Below are positions 17,463 through 26,291 of a stretch of 64,000 bases of DNA, piece after piece. The number at the start of each line of letters is the position of its first letter. The first letter of the stretch is position 1. Under the pieces are notes generated by a model. That model was not told the origin of the DNA, made no database searches, and was given only the letters and a program-made list of their open reading frames with translations. A program made the translations under genes and the position numbers. Origin of the DNA: Rhizobium sullae (GTDB lineage Bacteria > Pseudomonadota > Alphaproteobacteria > Rhizobiales > Rhizobiaceae). The stretch is taken from the NCBI RefSeq assembly GCF_025200715.1, contig NZ_CP104143.1:3103501-3167500 (forward strand), written 5' to 3'.

Positions 17463-18491
17463 ATGAACGCAGATGTTCCCGGAAAAACCGGCTCCGGTAT
17501 TGGCGAAGTCGTTCTCGCGCCGGTGCGCTTCACGATGGGGCTGATCGACGCGCCGCTGCGGTGGTTGCAAAGGGTCACCGGGATCAGCGGCATGGCGGCC
17601 TTTTTCCTGCTGCCAAACATGCTGATCTTCGGCATCTTCGTTCTTCTGCCCTTCTTCATCAACTTCGCCTATTCGATGACCGGTGGGACTGCCCTCTTCC
17701 TGCCGGATCGCAGCTTCGTCGGCGGCGATCAATATGCCCGGCTGTTCGACTGCACGAACTATCTCAATGCCAATAGCTGCGCCGAAGACACGTTCTGGAC
17801 GGCGGTCGGCAATACCGGCTGGTTCGTCATCATCCAGGTTACCCTGATGATCGCCGTCTCGCTCGTGACCGCGCTGATCCTCAACCGTGAGCTGGCGGCG
17901 CGCAGCTTCTGGCGGGCGGTGTTCTTCTTTCCGGTGCTGTTGTCGCCTGTTGTTGTCGGCCTGATCTGGAAATGGATCCTGCAGCGCCAGGGCCTGATGA
18001 ACTTCGGCCTCTACGGTTTCGGCTTTGATCCCTATGCCTGGCTGAACGATCGCAACTGGGCCTTTGCCGCCACGATCGGCGTGTCGATCTGGGCGCATAT
18101 GGGCTTTTACACGCTGATCCTGCTCGCCGGCCTGCAGGCGATCCCGAAGGATCTTTACGAAGCCGCCGAAATGGATGGCACCCGGCCGACGCGGGCGTTC
18201 CTACGCATCACCATGCCGCTGCTTGCGCCCAACCTGCTCGTCGTGGTCGTCCTCGTCCTTATTAAGGCCGTGCAGATCTTCGACGAAGTCTACGTCTTGA
18301 CAGGCGGCGGACCGGGCACCAGCACGCTCTACCTCACCCAGTATATCTACGAGACCGGCTTTGCCACGCAGTTGCGCAATCCTGGGCTTGCCGCGGCGGC
18401 CTCGATCCTCATGGGTGTCGTCCTCGTCGTGCTGACGCTGATGCAGCTCGGCCTCAGCCGCTCCAGTGAAAAGAAAGGAGCCCGCAAATGA
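17463..18491 (+). CDS. Carbohydrate ABC transporter permease, MalF type
   Basis: A 342-residue inner-membrane permease. An N-terminal cytoplasmic stretch of about 45 residues precedes the first helix (FFLLPNMLIFGIFVLLPFFINF); the EAA loop reads YEAAEMDGTRPTRAFLRITMPL. The periplasmic segment between helices 1 and 2 contains two Cys (FDCTNYLNANSCAED) that could form a disulfide. GGGAGG lies upstream of the ATG. It overlaps the next permease by 4 nt. Confidence 0.92.
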   Translation: MNADVPGKTGSGIGEVVLAPVRFTMGLIDAPLRWLQRVTGISGMAAFFLLPNMLIFGIFVLLPFFINFAYSMTGGTALFLPDRSFVGGDQYARLFDCTNYLNANSCAEDTFWTAVGNTGWFVIIQVTLMIAVSLVTALILNRELAARSFWRAVFFFPVLLSPVVVGLIWKWILQRQGLMNFGLYGFGFDPYAWLNDRNWAFAATIGVSIWAHMGFYTLILLAGLQAIPKDLYEAAEMDGTRPTRAFLRITMPLLAPNLLVVVVLVLIKAVQIFDEVYVLTGGGPGTSTLYLTQYIYETGFATQLRNPGLAAAASILMGVVLVVLTLMQLGLSRSSEKKGARK

Positions 18492-19540
18492 GCCGCGTTG
18501 CCGAATTCATCCTGCGCCGCAAGGGCGGCAAGCGCTGGCACTGGACGGACATCGTCACCTGGGTCTGGCTCGTCGGCGGCCTGTTCGTCATGTTCGGCCC
18601 GGCCGTCTGGCTCGTCGGCTCGTCATTCAAGTCGCCGGCAGCCCTTGCCGAATTCCCGCCGACTATCTTGCCCTACGTCACTCAGAAAGTGACGGTCGAA
18701 GGCTATGACAAGCCGCTCGATCTCTACAACGTCACGCTGCCGGATGGCAGCAAGGCGACACTCGCCGAAGTCCGGCGCATCGGCATCGTGAGCCAGATGA
18801 TCGATCCGCAAAAACCGGGCGAGATCGTCAAGGTCAACATCTCGCAGCGCACCCCGGTTCGCGAAATGTCGTTCGCGTCGGAGAACTATACCGAACCCTT
18901 CACCCATTTCGATTTCGTCCGCTATCTGTGGAATTCCGTCTTCGTGACGGTAACGGCAACGCTGATTACGCTCGTGGTCAATTCAATGGCGGCCTTTGCG
19001 CTCAGCAAATACGAGTTTCGCGGCCGGACCTTTGCCATGCTGCTCATCCTTGCCACTCTGATGGTGCCCCTCTCGGTGATCATGGTACCGCTCTATTCGA
19101 TCGTCTCGGCGCTTGGCCTCTTCAACAATCTCTGGGGCGTCATCCTGCCGACCGTGGCGACGCCGACCGGCGTGTTCATCCTGCGCCAGTACATGCTGAC
19201 CATTCCCGACGAATTGATCGACGCGGCCCGCATGGACAAGGCGTCGGAATGGCAGATCTATTGGCGCATCATCCTGCCCTTGACCGCACCCGCGCTCGCC
19301 GTTCTTGCGATCTTCTCCGTGGTCTGGCGCTGGAACGACTTCCTCTGGCCGCTGATCGTGCTATCGCGCAAGGAACTCTATACTCTGCAGGTTGGCCTCA
19401 GCATCTATTCCGGCGAGCTCAATGTGCAGTGGCATTTCATCCTGGCGATGACGGTAGTGACGATGATCCCAGTCGTCCTCGTCTTCATCTTCCTGCAGCG
19501 CTTCATCACCACCGGCATTGCCGGAACCGGACTGAAATAG
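18488..19540 (+). CDS. Carbohydrate ABC transporter permease, MalG type with enlarged first periplasmic loop
   Basis: A 350-residue permease, longer than the usual 270-300 for this family. The extra length is an insertion of about 85 residues between helix 1 ([20 protein letters not shown]) and helix 2, containing repeated beta-type segments ([29 protein letters not shown]). The rest is typical, with EAA loop [21 protein letters not shown]. Start overlaps the stop of the upstream permease (ATGA). The loop may contact the binding protein or ligand in the periplasm. Confidence 0.92.
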   Translation: MSRVAEFILRRKGGKRWHWTDIVTWVWLVGGLFVMFGPAVWLVGSSFKSPAALAEFPPTILPYVTQKVTVEGYDKPLDLYNVTLPDGSKATLAEVRRIGIVSQMIDPQKPGEIVKVNISQRTPVREMSFASENYTEPFTHFDFVRYLWNSVFVTVTATLITLVVNSMAAFALSKYEFRGRTFAMLLILATLMVPLSVIMVPLYSIVSALGLFNNLWGVILPTVATPTGVFILRQYMLTIPDELIDAARMDKASEWQIYWRIILPLTAPALAVLAIFSVVWRWNDFLWPLIVLSRKELYTLQVGLSIYSGELNVQWHFILAMTVVTMIPVVLVFIFLQRFITTGIAGTGLK

Positions 19541-19551
19541 AGGAGGCCGTC

Positions 19552-20625
19552 ATGGGTCATATCAAGCTCACCAATGTGACGAAATCCTTCGGGGCGGTGG
19601 ACGTGCTCCATGGCATCAACCTGGAGATCAAGGACGGGGAACTGGTCGTCTTCGTCGGGCCCTCCGGTTGCGGCAAGTCGACACTGCTTCGCATGATTGC
19701 CGGGCTCGAAAAGCCGACAGGCGGCGAACTCGCCATCGACGGCAAGGTGGTCAACACTATCCCGGCCGCCGACCGCGGCCTTGCCATGGTGTTCCAGTCC
19801 TATGCGCTCTATCCGCATATGAGCGTGCGCCAGAACCTCGCCTTCGGCCTGGAAAACACCAAGATGCCTAAGGCGGAGATCGCCGAGCGTATCGGCGAAG
19901 CCGCGCGCATGCTGGAGATAGAGGCCTATCTCGACCGGCGACCGGGCCAGCTCTCTGGCGGCCAGCGCCAGCGTGTCGCCATCGGTCGCGCCATCGTGCG
20001 CAGGCCAGTCGCCTTCCTGCTCGACGAACCGCTGTCCAACCTCGACGCCGAGCTGCGCGGCTCAACGCGCGCTGAGCTTGCAGCACTCCATGCCCGGCTT
20101 GCGGCGACAATGATCTACGTTACCCACGACCAGGTCGAGGCGATGACACTGGCGGACCGGATCGTCGTGCTGCGCGCCGGCCGGATCGAGCAGGTCGGCA
20201 CGCCGCTCGAACTCTACAATTCACCGGCCAACCGCTTCGTTGCGGGCTTCATCGGCTCGCCGCACATGAATTTCCTCGAAACAACGGTCGAATCCGTGCA
20301 GTCCGGCAGGGCAGTTGCCGCGTTGCCCGGCGGGCAACGGATCGAGCTTCCGGTCAACGGCACCAATCTCGGCCATGGCGCGCGGGTCACGGTCGGCGTG
20401 CGGCCCCACCATATTGCGGTTGGCAGCGAGCCGACCGCCATTCCGGCCAAGATCAGGCTCGTGGAAGCGCTCGGCTCGGAAACCGTCATCCATGCTGATG
20501 TAGCCGGGCAGAAGGTTCTGGTGGTCGCACCTGGCCAGCACAACCTGACGATCGGGAGCGAGCTCCGCCTGTCGCTCTCGGCCGCACCGCTTCATCTGTT
20601 CAACGAGAAGGGCCTGCGCCTTTAG
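19552..20625 (+). CDS. Carbohydrate ABC transporter ATPase, UgpC/MalK type
   Basis: A 357-residue ATPase with Walker [11 protein letters not shown]-loop [10 protein letters not shown], signature [15 protein letters not shown], Walker [13 protein letters not shown], switch His VTHDQ and the MalK-type C-terminal region ([20 protein letters not shown]). The ATG at 19552 follows GAGGAGGCC; the frame is open far upstream but that part is the permease gene read in another frame. It closes the pectin operon begun at 11565 and energises the two permeases just before it. Confidence 0.94.
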   Translation: MGHIKLTNVTKSFGAVDVLHGINLEIKDGELVVFVGPSGCGKSTLLRMIAGLEKPTGGELAIDGKVVNTIPAADRGLAMVFQSYALYPHMSVRQNLAFGLENTKMPKAEIAERIGEAARMLEIEAYLDRRPGQLSGGQRQRVAIGRAIVRRPVAFLLDEPLSNLDAELRGSTRAELAALHARLAATMIYVTHDQVEAMTLADRIVVLRAGRIEQVGTPLELYNSPANRFVAGFIGSPHMNFLETTVESVQSGRAVAALPGGQRIELPVNGTNLGHGARVTVGVRPHHIAVGSEPTAIPAKIRLVEALGSETVIHADVAGQKVLVVAPGQHNLTIGSELRLSLSAAPLHLFNEKGLRL

Positions 20626-20824
20626 AAAATACTCCCGGCGTTAACGCAGAAGGTGCGAATGTTTTTTAAACGAGCTCATTGGCCTGGGCCTCACAGGCCG
20701 TGATCTGGTTCACGTGACGATCAAATTCTTCGCGGCCCATTGCTAAAATGCCATCGGATTTATTCACCTGGTGTTTCACCGAAGCCCTTAAAGGTAGCGA
20801 CCACTGCAAAAGCTCCGTTAACCG

Positions 20825-21583
20825 ATGACTCTGCAATTTCGTTGTCGCCAGGCCGTAATCGCCCCGCATATCAAGATGTCAACGCTCCGCGCCCTTGCCT
20901 CTGCGACTGGAGCGACCGTGGTCGTTTGGGCACTGAGCCTGCTTTTTCCCGAACCTCCATTTTGGGTGGAATTGACCGCCGTGGCGTTAATATCGGCTGC
21001 TGTCACATTTCGGTTTCAATTGGCAATCTCTCGGCGCAACGAAGCGCTTCGTGATACCCAAAAAGAACTTCAGTACGCGCTCCGTCATGATCCCGTCACG
21101 GATACATTGCGCGCCAGCGAATTTGCGAACTCAGTCGAGCAAGCGATAGACCGCAGGCGCGTGAGCGGCGCGGAAAACCCGGATGGTGTCATGCTCGTTC
21201 TCAATGTCGGTAATTTCGATGAGATCAGTCGTCGCTATGGTCCGCAATGGGCCGATACGCTGCTTCAATCGATTGTTCGGATCGTACATTCTTCCCTGCG
21301 CTATGGTGATCTCGTCGCCCGCCTTGCCTCCGACGAACTCGGCATCTATTTGCCCGGCACAACAACGGAAAATGCCAGCAACATCTGCGAGCGCATCCGC
21401 GCGCGGGTGCAAGAAACCACGTTCACAGCCGGACAAGAGCGCCAGATATCGGTGACGGTGCGGCTTGGCGGTACAAGGCTTGAGGATCAGGCTGACTTTC
21501 AGGCACTCCGTGAGGCCGCTAACCGCGCCGCCCTCGCGGAGGAAGAAGCTGGCCCACCCCTATTCCGGGAGCTGTTCTCGTGA
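20825..21583 (+). CDS. Membrane-anchored protein with degenerate GGDEF domain
   Basis: 252 residues if started at 20825; an ATG at 20876 gives 235. Neither has a clear ribosome site. Two hydrophobic segments (ATGATVVVWALSLLF and VELTAVALISAAVTF) anchor the N-terminus, then a short coiled stretch leads to a GGDEF-like domain (RHDPVTDTLRASEF, MLVLNVGNFDEISRRYG, LVARLASDELGIYLPG). The active-site GG(D/E)EF is replaced by ASDEL and the usual LTGLPNR by VTDTLRA, so diguanylate cyclase activity is doubtful. It may be a c-di-GMP or GTP sensor, or a partner of another cyclase. It stands alone, 199 nt after the pectin operon. Confidence 0.75.
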   Translation: MTLQFRCRQAVIAPHIKMSTLRALASATGATVVVWALSLLFPEPPFWVELTAVALISAAVTFRFQLAISRRNEALRDTQKELQYALRHDPVTDTLRASEFANSVEQAIDRRRVSGAENPDGVMLVLNVGNFDEISRRYGPQWADTLLQSIVRIVHSSLRYGDLVARLASDELGIYLPGTTTENASNICERIRARVQETTFTAGQERQISVTVRLGGTRLEDQADFQALREAANRAALAEEEAGPPLFRELFS

Positions 21584-21599
21584 ACGAGAGGCTTTAGCT

Positions 21600-21930
21600 A
21601 GTTTCCATCCATAAATGGCTGGTTTTTCTTGTGCTTGCAGCACGTTGGGTTCTGCTTGGCGGCTGCTTTGAAGCCATGCGGTGTGGCTCATGGGTGCAAA
21701 TTTGGGCGGCGAGGATTTCTGGTGGAAATGCGCGCATTGGCAACTGCCGGCGTTTTCGCCGGTCCGGTTTCAGCTGCCGACATGGGAAGTCAGCGATCTG
21801 AGGCGGGCGAGATTGTAAGCGACTACCGAGGACCAAACTAAGTCTTGAAGTGGTCGAGCCCACGCCAGGTGCAGAGCACCAAGCCATAGGCGCGTTTCAG
21901 GCAAGAGACGCCGGCCTGACTTAATCGTGA
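21600..21930 (-). pseudogene. Probable remnant of a transposase 3' end
   Basis: Read on the minus strand, the fragments YGLVLCTWRGLDHFKT and, one frame off, WSSVVAYNLARL resemble the C-terminal end of IS transposases, where a Trp- and Asn-containing ...VVAYNLARL tail is common. Stop codons and at least one frameshift interrupt it, and no start, catalytic motif or terminal repeats are visible. I regard it as debris from an old insertion; the family is not determined. The AT-rich sequence after it (21930-22060) leads into the 22132 gene. Confidence 0.4.
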
Positions 21931-22131
21931 TTTTCACAAAATAAATATACAAAGAATAAAAGAAACGCACGAAGTATACGTTGAGATGCATCGAAATATC
22001 TAAATATATAATGGCAATATAACTTGAATATATTCTGACCATATCAGAGCGAATGCCCTTCTTTCGCCACAGAATAACAAAATTCTCCGCTGCGTGCTGA
22101 TCGTTTCAGCGCCAGGAAAGGAGGATTCCAA

Positions 22132-22735
22132 ATGACCGAATACCTTATCCCAAATGAAAAGACCTTCGCGCGCCTTCCTGTATTTCCGTCGGCCGAGCTG
22201 GAGGAAATCGACAATTCCAACATTCGGCATGGCCACGCATCCACAATCCCGGGCTTTACCGCAGACGCGCTGCGCCGAAGCAACATCGCCGAACGCTTCG
22301 AATTGAAGCCGGTGCTGGCCCGCCACCGGAAGGAGCATGGCCTGTCGGTGGAAATCGCCCAGGACCATCGGCGCGAGATGCTGCGCTTTTTTTGCCCTGT
22401 GCGCAACCGCGGCGCCGCACGGCAAGTTCTACGGCATGACCGGCGCCGTCGACGAGCTCTGGCATACGTTCGTGATCTTCACCCGCGATTATGCCGCCTT
22501 TTGCGATGCTGTGGCCGGCCGCTTCCTGCATCACGTTCCGGAAGTCGAAGGCGAGATGTCGGCGAGCACCTTCGACCACTACCTCGCATTCCTCGCCGAC
22601 TATGAGGCGGTGTTTAACGAACCGGCGCCATCGGCCTATTGGCCTCGGCCGACCGGCAACGACACTGATGTGGCTGCCTGCACAGGCTGCAGCGGTTGTA
22701 ACAGTTGCACGGGCCATAGCTGCACCGTGAACTGA
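22132..22735 (+). pseudogene. Glycine-rich-domain-like protein with Cys-rich tail, frameshifted
   Basis: The gene starts at 22132 (AGGAGG just upstream) and runs in one frame to residue 87 (REMLRFF). The homologous continuation (ALCATAAPHGKFYG, VDELWHTFVIFTRDYAAFC, GRFLHHVPE) is one base off. The switch lies in a run of seven T at 22387-22393; six T would restore one protein of about 200 residues ending at 22735. The WHTFVIFTRDYAAFC...HH pattern resembles the glycine-rich domain-containing protein-like (GRDP) group. The C-terminus is unusual: six Cys in about 20 residues (ACTGCSGCNSC, then GHSCTVN). The glycosyltransferase and ABC exporter follow closely. The shift may be decay, transcript slippage on T7 or a sequencing error. 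Function unknown. Confidence 0.65.
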
Positions 22736-22804
22736 CACGCTTGTGCGGGACCCATTCGCCTTGGTGTCTCAGCCGGGGTGAATGTGGTTGGGAGGATTGA
22801 AAGC

Positions 22805-24127
22805 ATGCATGTACTTCTGCTTGGAAAGATCCCGCCGATTCAAGGAGGTGTTTCCCGCAGCACATGGTTTGCCGCAAGCGACTTTCTTGAGTCCGGTCAT
22901 TCCATCGACGTCATCTCCAACGCAGACGAGATGGGCTATGGCTTCCGCCAGATGCTGCTGAGCGACGACAAAGTACGCGATGTCTTTTTGCAGAAAGGCG
23001 GAAATGTCCAACATTGCGAGAACATCCCAGCCCACGCCTATATCCCATGGGCGCCCCCCTTCGTCAGCCAGTTACTGGGCTCGGGGCTGGCAAGTATCGG
23101 ACGGACGAAACCCGACGTTATCATTGGATGGTACCTTGAGCCCTATGGCGTGGCGGCATCTCTGCTTGGGCAATTGTGTGATGTTCCCGTCGTCCTAAGG
23201 CATGCCGGAAGTGACCTGGGGCGGCTTCGTCACATCCCAAGTTTGGGCATCCTCTATGACAGATGCCTGTCGCAATCGGCCGCCGTCATCACCGGCAAGA
23301 ATCCAGATATTGAGGATATTTTGAAAAGCACCGGCGTGAAGGAGAACGCGATCATCCGGGCCAAAGGGCGGGCCCTGCACTCGTCCTTCTATAGCAATGA
23401 AGAACAGTTTGACCTGCCCGCGATGGTCGATCGCGCCGAGGAGTGGTTTTCTCATTACGGTTTCGATACCGAGACCTATCGCGCGCTTGTTGCCTGGAAC
23501 CGTGCCGGCCTGGAAAGCCAAGACCCTGCCGTCGGCTCATATGGAAAAATCGCGGAAGTGAAGGGCACCTATAATCTGATTGATGCGCTCGACACTCTCG
23601 TGGGAAGAGGAATCAAAGTTTCCTATCGAGCTCTATGGAGCGCCACGCCCAATAGGTTCGCCCACGCCTTCCATTACGTGAGCCAGAAGGACAATCTTCG
23701 CGGCCGGTCAATTCTACTGCCTCCGGTGGCCCCCTGGCACGTCCCGTCTTTCATCCGGTCGTGCATCGCCGTCGCTTTCCTCGAGAATCGGTTTCCGATA
23801 TCGTTTCATACGCCGCAAGTTCCAAGGGAAGTCATCGCATGTGCGACGCCGTTAATCCTGAGTGGAGAAATATACGAAAAGGTCTATTTCAGTGGTCAAC
23901 TCGTGGACCGCATCAACGTCCTGAGAGTGCCTGACCCGCAGAACACCTTCGAGTTGGCTAAGGGGATTGAAGATCTACTCGGGAGTTCGGAACTGAGGCA
24001 ATGCCTGAGCCATCACAGTCGGGCGCTCTCTCGCGTTTTGGAGGCGCGAGCGCCGGCCAGAGATCCGATCGTTGAAATCGCGGAAGGACTGGTCGGAAAT
24101 GAACGTCGCACAGCGGCCATCGCATAG
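22805..24127 (+). CDS. Glycosyltransferase, GT4-like (GT-B fold)
   Basis: About 440 residues. The N-terminus (MHVLLLGKIPPIQGGVSRSTWFAA) is the first beta strand and Gly-rich loop of GT-B enzymes; VIIGWYLEPYGVAASLLG and VPVVLRHAGSDLGRL follow as in GT4 family members. The second half has GSYGKIAEVKGTYNLIDAL, the usual start of the nucleotide-sugar domain, though the E-x7-E motif is weakly conserved. The ATG at 22805 has GGAGG with 9-nt spacing and is preferred over the in-frame ATG at 22778. It overlaps the following ABC exporter gene, so the two are co-expressed. Donor and acceptor unknown. Confidence 0.8.
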   Translation: MHVLLLGKIPPIQGGVSRSTWFAASDFLESGHSIDVISNADEMGYGFRQMLLSDDKVRDVFLQKGGNVQHCENIPAHAYIPWAPPFVSQLLGSGLASIGRTKPDVIIGWYLEPYGVAASLLGQLCDVPVVLRHAGSDLGRLRHIPSLGILYDRCLSQSAAVITGKNPDIEDILKSTGVKENAIIRAKGRALHSSFYSNEEQFDLPAMVDRAEEWFSHYGFDTETYRALVAWNRAGLESQDPAVGSYGKIAEVKGTYNLIDALDTLVGRGIKVSYRALWSATPNRFAHAFHYVSQKDNLRGRSILLPPVAPWHVPSFIRSCIAVAFLENRFPISFHTPQVPREVIACATPLILSGEIYEKVYFSGQLVDRINVLRVPDPQNTFELAKGIEDLLGSSELRQCLSHHSRALSRVLEARAPARDPIVEIAEGLVGNERRTAAIA

Positions 24128-25850
24128 GTCACAAACAGCGATTGAATCCTCTGAGGCCGTCGATCGAAGATCGACGGCAAAGATGCTGCTTCGCTCTATC
24201 GTGGCGCTTCAGAGCGGTCGTACCATATTCGTGTTTCTGCTCCTGAGCGTGGGGCTGTCATTCCTGGCAAGCATCCTGCAGGCACTTTCACCCATTCTCT
24301 TTTCGAAGGCCATCGATGCGCTCTTGAGCAAGGATCTCCCGGGGCACCAGGCGCTGAGCTTCGTCGTCTTTGCGCTGCTGGCTCTGGCGCTCTCCAAGTT
24401 TCTCGTCGAGCAACGCTGGCTGGTCTACCAACCGGCGGAAAACCGGATCCTCAATTCTGTCCGCGAGGTCTATCTCCGACATATATTAGATCTTCCGGTC
24501 GGCTTTCACGTCAACCGATCCATGGGGCGTCTGGATTCCATTGTCGGGCAGGGGCTCGGGGGGATTCAAACGCTCAGCGGGATGCTTTTCACGCAGTTGT
24601 CTCCGTTGTTGTTCGAGGTCTTGATAACCTCGATAGCCTTTTTCACGTTCGTTGATGCCGATGTTTCCCTGATCATGCTCGCCACGATCGCGCTCTATGC
24701 AGTGGCGCTCGTTTTCGGTGCCGAACTCGCAAGCCGGCGACTCAAGATAGCTTTGAACGCCTCAATCGACGCGCAAGGTACGGCCGGTGATGCCATATTG
24801 AATGCCGAAGGAGTCAAGACGCTCGTCATTGAAGAGGCGGTGGTCAAGTCTTACCGCGACCGGCTTGGTGAAGTTCACGCACGCTTTCGGACGTTCTATT
24901 TCAGCCGTGGTTTTCTCGGCATTGCATTGTCGGCCGTACTGCTGCTGGGTTTTGCATCCGCCGTTTGGATCTCAGCGATGCGCGTTGTTTCCAACGAGCT
25001 GTCTGTGGGGGCGCTCGTGCTAACGAACACCTACATCCTGCAGCTCTTTCGGACTCTAGAGGGATTTAGCTTCTCCTATCGCGACACGCGGCAATCCTTC
25101 GAAGCGGTGAAGCGTTTCCTGGACGTGTTCGCGGAAGAAAAGGATCCGGATCAAGGCTCCCTGCAAGCGGTGAGTGGAATTTCGCGGCTCGATATAGAGG
25201 GTGCGGGCTATAGGTATCCGGACGGCAGGCATGCACTTCGGAGCGCGAACCTGCACGTCGAAAAGGGAAAAATCACGGCTTTGCTCGGACGATCGGGGAG
25301 CGGAAAGTCGACGCTTGTACGCCTAATTCTGAAGACCTTGCCTTTGAATGAAGGTCGAATTCTATTGGATGGCGTAGACATTGGTCGACTTAATGGCCTT
25401 GAGCTTCGGCGAAAGATCGCGGTTGTCCCTCAGGACGCCGTCATGTTTCGCGAGAGCCTTGGTTTCAACATCAGTTTAACCAAGGAGCCAGATCTCGCGA
25501 AATTGTGGGCGGCCGTAAGAGCGGCCGAAATCGAAGAGCTGGTTAGAGGTCTGGCGGACGGCTTCGACACCGAAATCGGTGAGCGGGGGCTGAAGCTTTC
25601 CGGTGGCGAGCGCCAGCGATTGGCTATAGCCAGGGCGATCTATCGCGATGCAGACATACTCATCTTTGACGAAGCAACATCAGCGCTGGACGAAAAGACC
25701 AAGGGTGAGATTCTGCGGTTGATCAGAGAGCTTTCTTCGCAGCGGGGGGTGCTCTTCATCACGCATGATCAGCAGGTGGCATCGATAGCCGACGAGGTCG
25801 TAACTCTTGAGAACGAAGGTCATTCGGGCGACGGCAATTCAAGAGGCTGA
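24099..25850 (+). CDS. ABC exporter, fused permease-ATPase (MsbA/Atm1 type)
   Basis: About 583 residues, started at the ATG at 24099 inside the end of the glycosyltransferase gene (an upstream in-frame ATG lies at 24072). Six membrane helices occupy residues about 35-310 (FVFLLLSVGLSFLASILQAL, FVVFALLALALSKFL, SVILMLATIALYAVALVFG-like segments). The ATPase domain has Walker A GRSGSGKST, signature KLSGGERQRLAIARAIYR, Walker B ILIFDEATSALD and switch His ITHDQ. No N-terminal C39 peptidase is present, so it would not itself cleave a leader peptide. It probably exports a lipid, glycan, peptide or metal conjugate; pairing with the upstream glycosyltransferase suggests a glycosylated product. Confidence 0.88.
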   Translation: MNVAQRPSHRSQTAIESSEAVDRRSTAKMLLRSIVALQSGRTIFVFLLLSVGLSFLASILQALSPILFSKAIDALLSKDLPGHQALSFVVFALLALALSKFLVEQRWLVYQPAENRILNSVREVYLRHILDLPVGFHVNRSMGRLDSIVGQGLGGIQTLSGMLFTQLSPLLFEVLITSIAFFTFVDADVSLIMLATIALYAVALVFGAELASRRLKIALNASIDAQGTAGDAILNAEGVKTLVIEEAVVKSYRDRLGEVHARFRTFYFSRGFLGIALSAVLLLGFASAVWISAMRVVSNELSVGALVLTNTYILQLFRTLEGFSFSYRDTRQSFEAVKRFLDVFAEEKDPDQGSLQAVSGISRLDIEGAGYRYPDGRHALRSANLHVEKGKITALLGRSGSGKSTLVRLILKTLPLNEGRILLDGVDIGRLNGLELRRKIAVVPQDAVMFRESLGFNISLTKEPDLAKLWAAVRAAEIEELVRGLADGFDTEIGERGLKLSGGERQRLAIARAIYRDADILIFDEATSALDEKTKGEILRLIRELSSQRGVLFITHDQQVASIADEVVTLENEGHSGDGNSRG

Positions 25851-26291
25851 TACCGACGGCTCTTGAAAAGAAGTCGGCGCAGCGTGGAACTCGTATCGCG
25901 GCGCGCCGGCGACCGGCCATTGCATCACCGTCAATATAGACGGCTTCGGCGCGGGCATTATGAATTTGCGTTCTTGGCGCATTGTCGGCTCCGGCGGTTG
26001 CGGGTTTGTCTTTAGCACAATGGCTTGATCTAAGTGTACCTGAAACCGCCGCGCTTTGATTGTTCAAGTATCGCGATACATGCAATAATTTCAGTAACTT
26101 ACCGTTTGTGGACAGACACTGGCTAAGGTCGCCGCGAATAATCGGGCTTTACGGTCTTTAGACCAGTGCCTCCGGCGGACGTCGTCTTGGGACGGGGAAT
26201 GCAACCAGTCGTGTATCCGCCGACCTTCCATCACCGTTTCCCATCGCGGCCGCGCGGACCTCGGCTACGGGGAACGGACAGATTTGACCCG
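25851..26291. other. Gap of 441 nt between convergent genes
   Basis: No convincing gene on either strand. The only clear element is a perfect 12-bp palindrome GTATCGCGATAC at 26068-26079, which could be a protein-binding site. No terminator with a U-tract was found for either neighbouring gene. Confidence 0.4.

Noticed and set aside
20638..20647. GCGTTAACGC palindrome after the pectin operon
   Set aside because: Too short, with no loop or U-tract to be a terminator and no adjacent promoter; likely chance.
21600..21930. Intact insertion sequence
   Set aside because: No terminal inverted repeats, no target duplication and no full transposase frame; only tail-like fragments in different frames.
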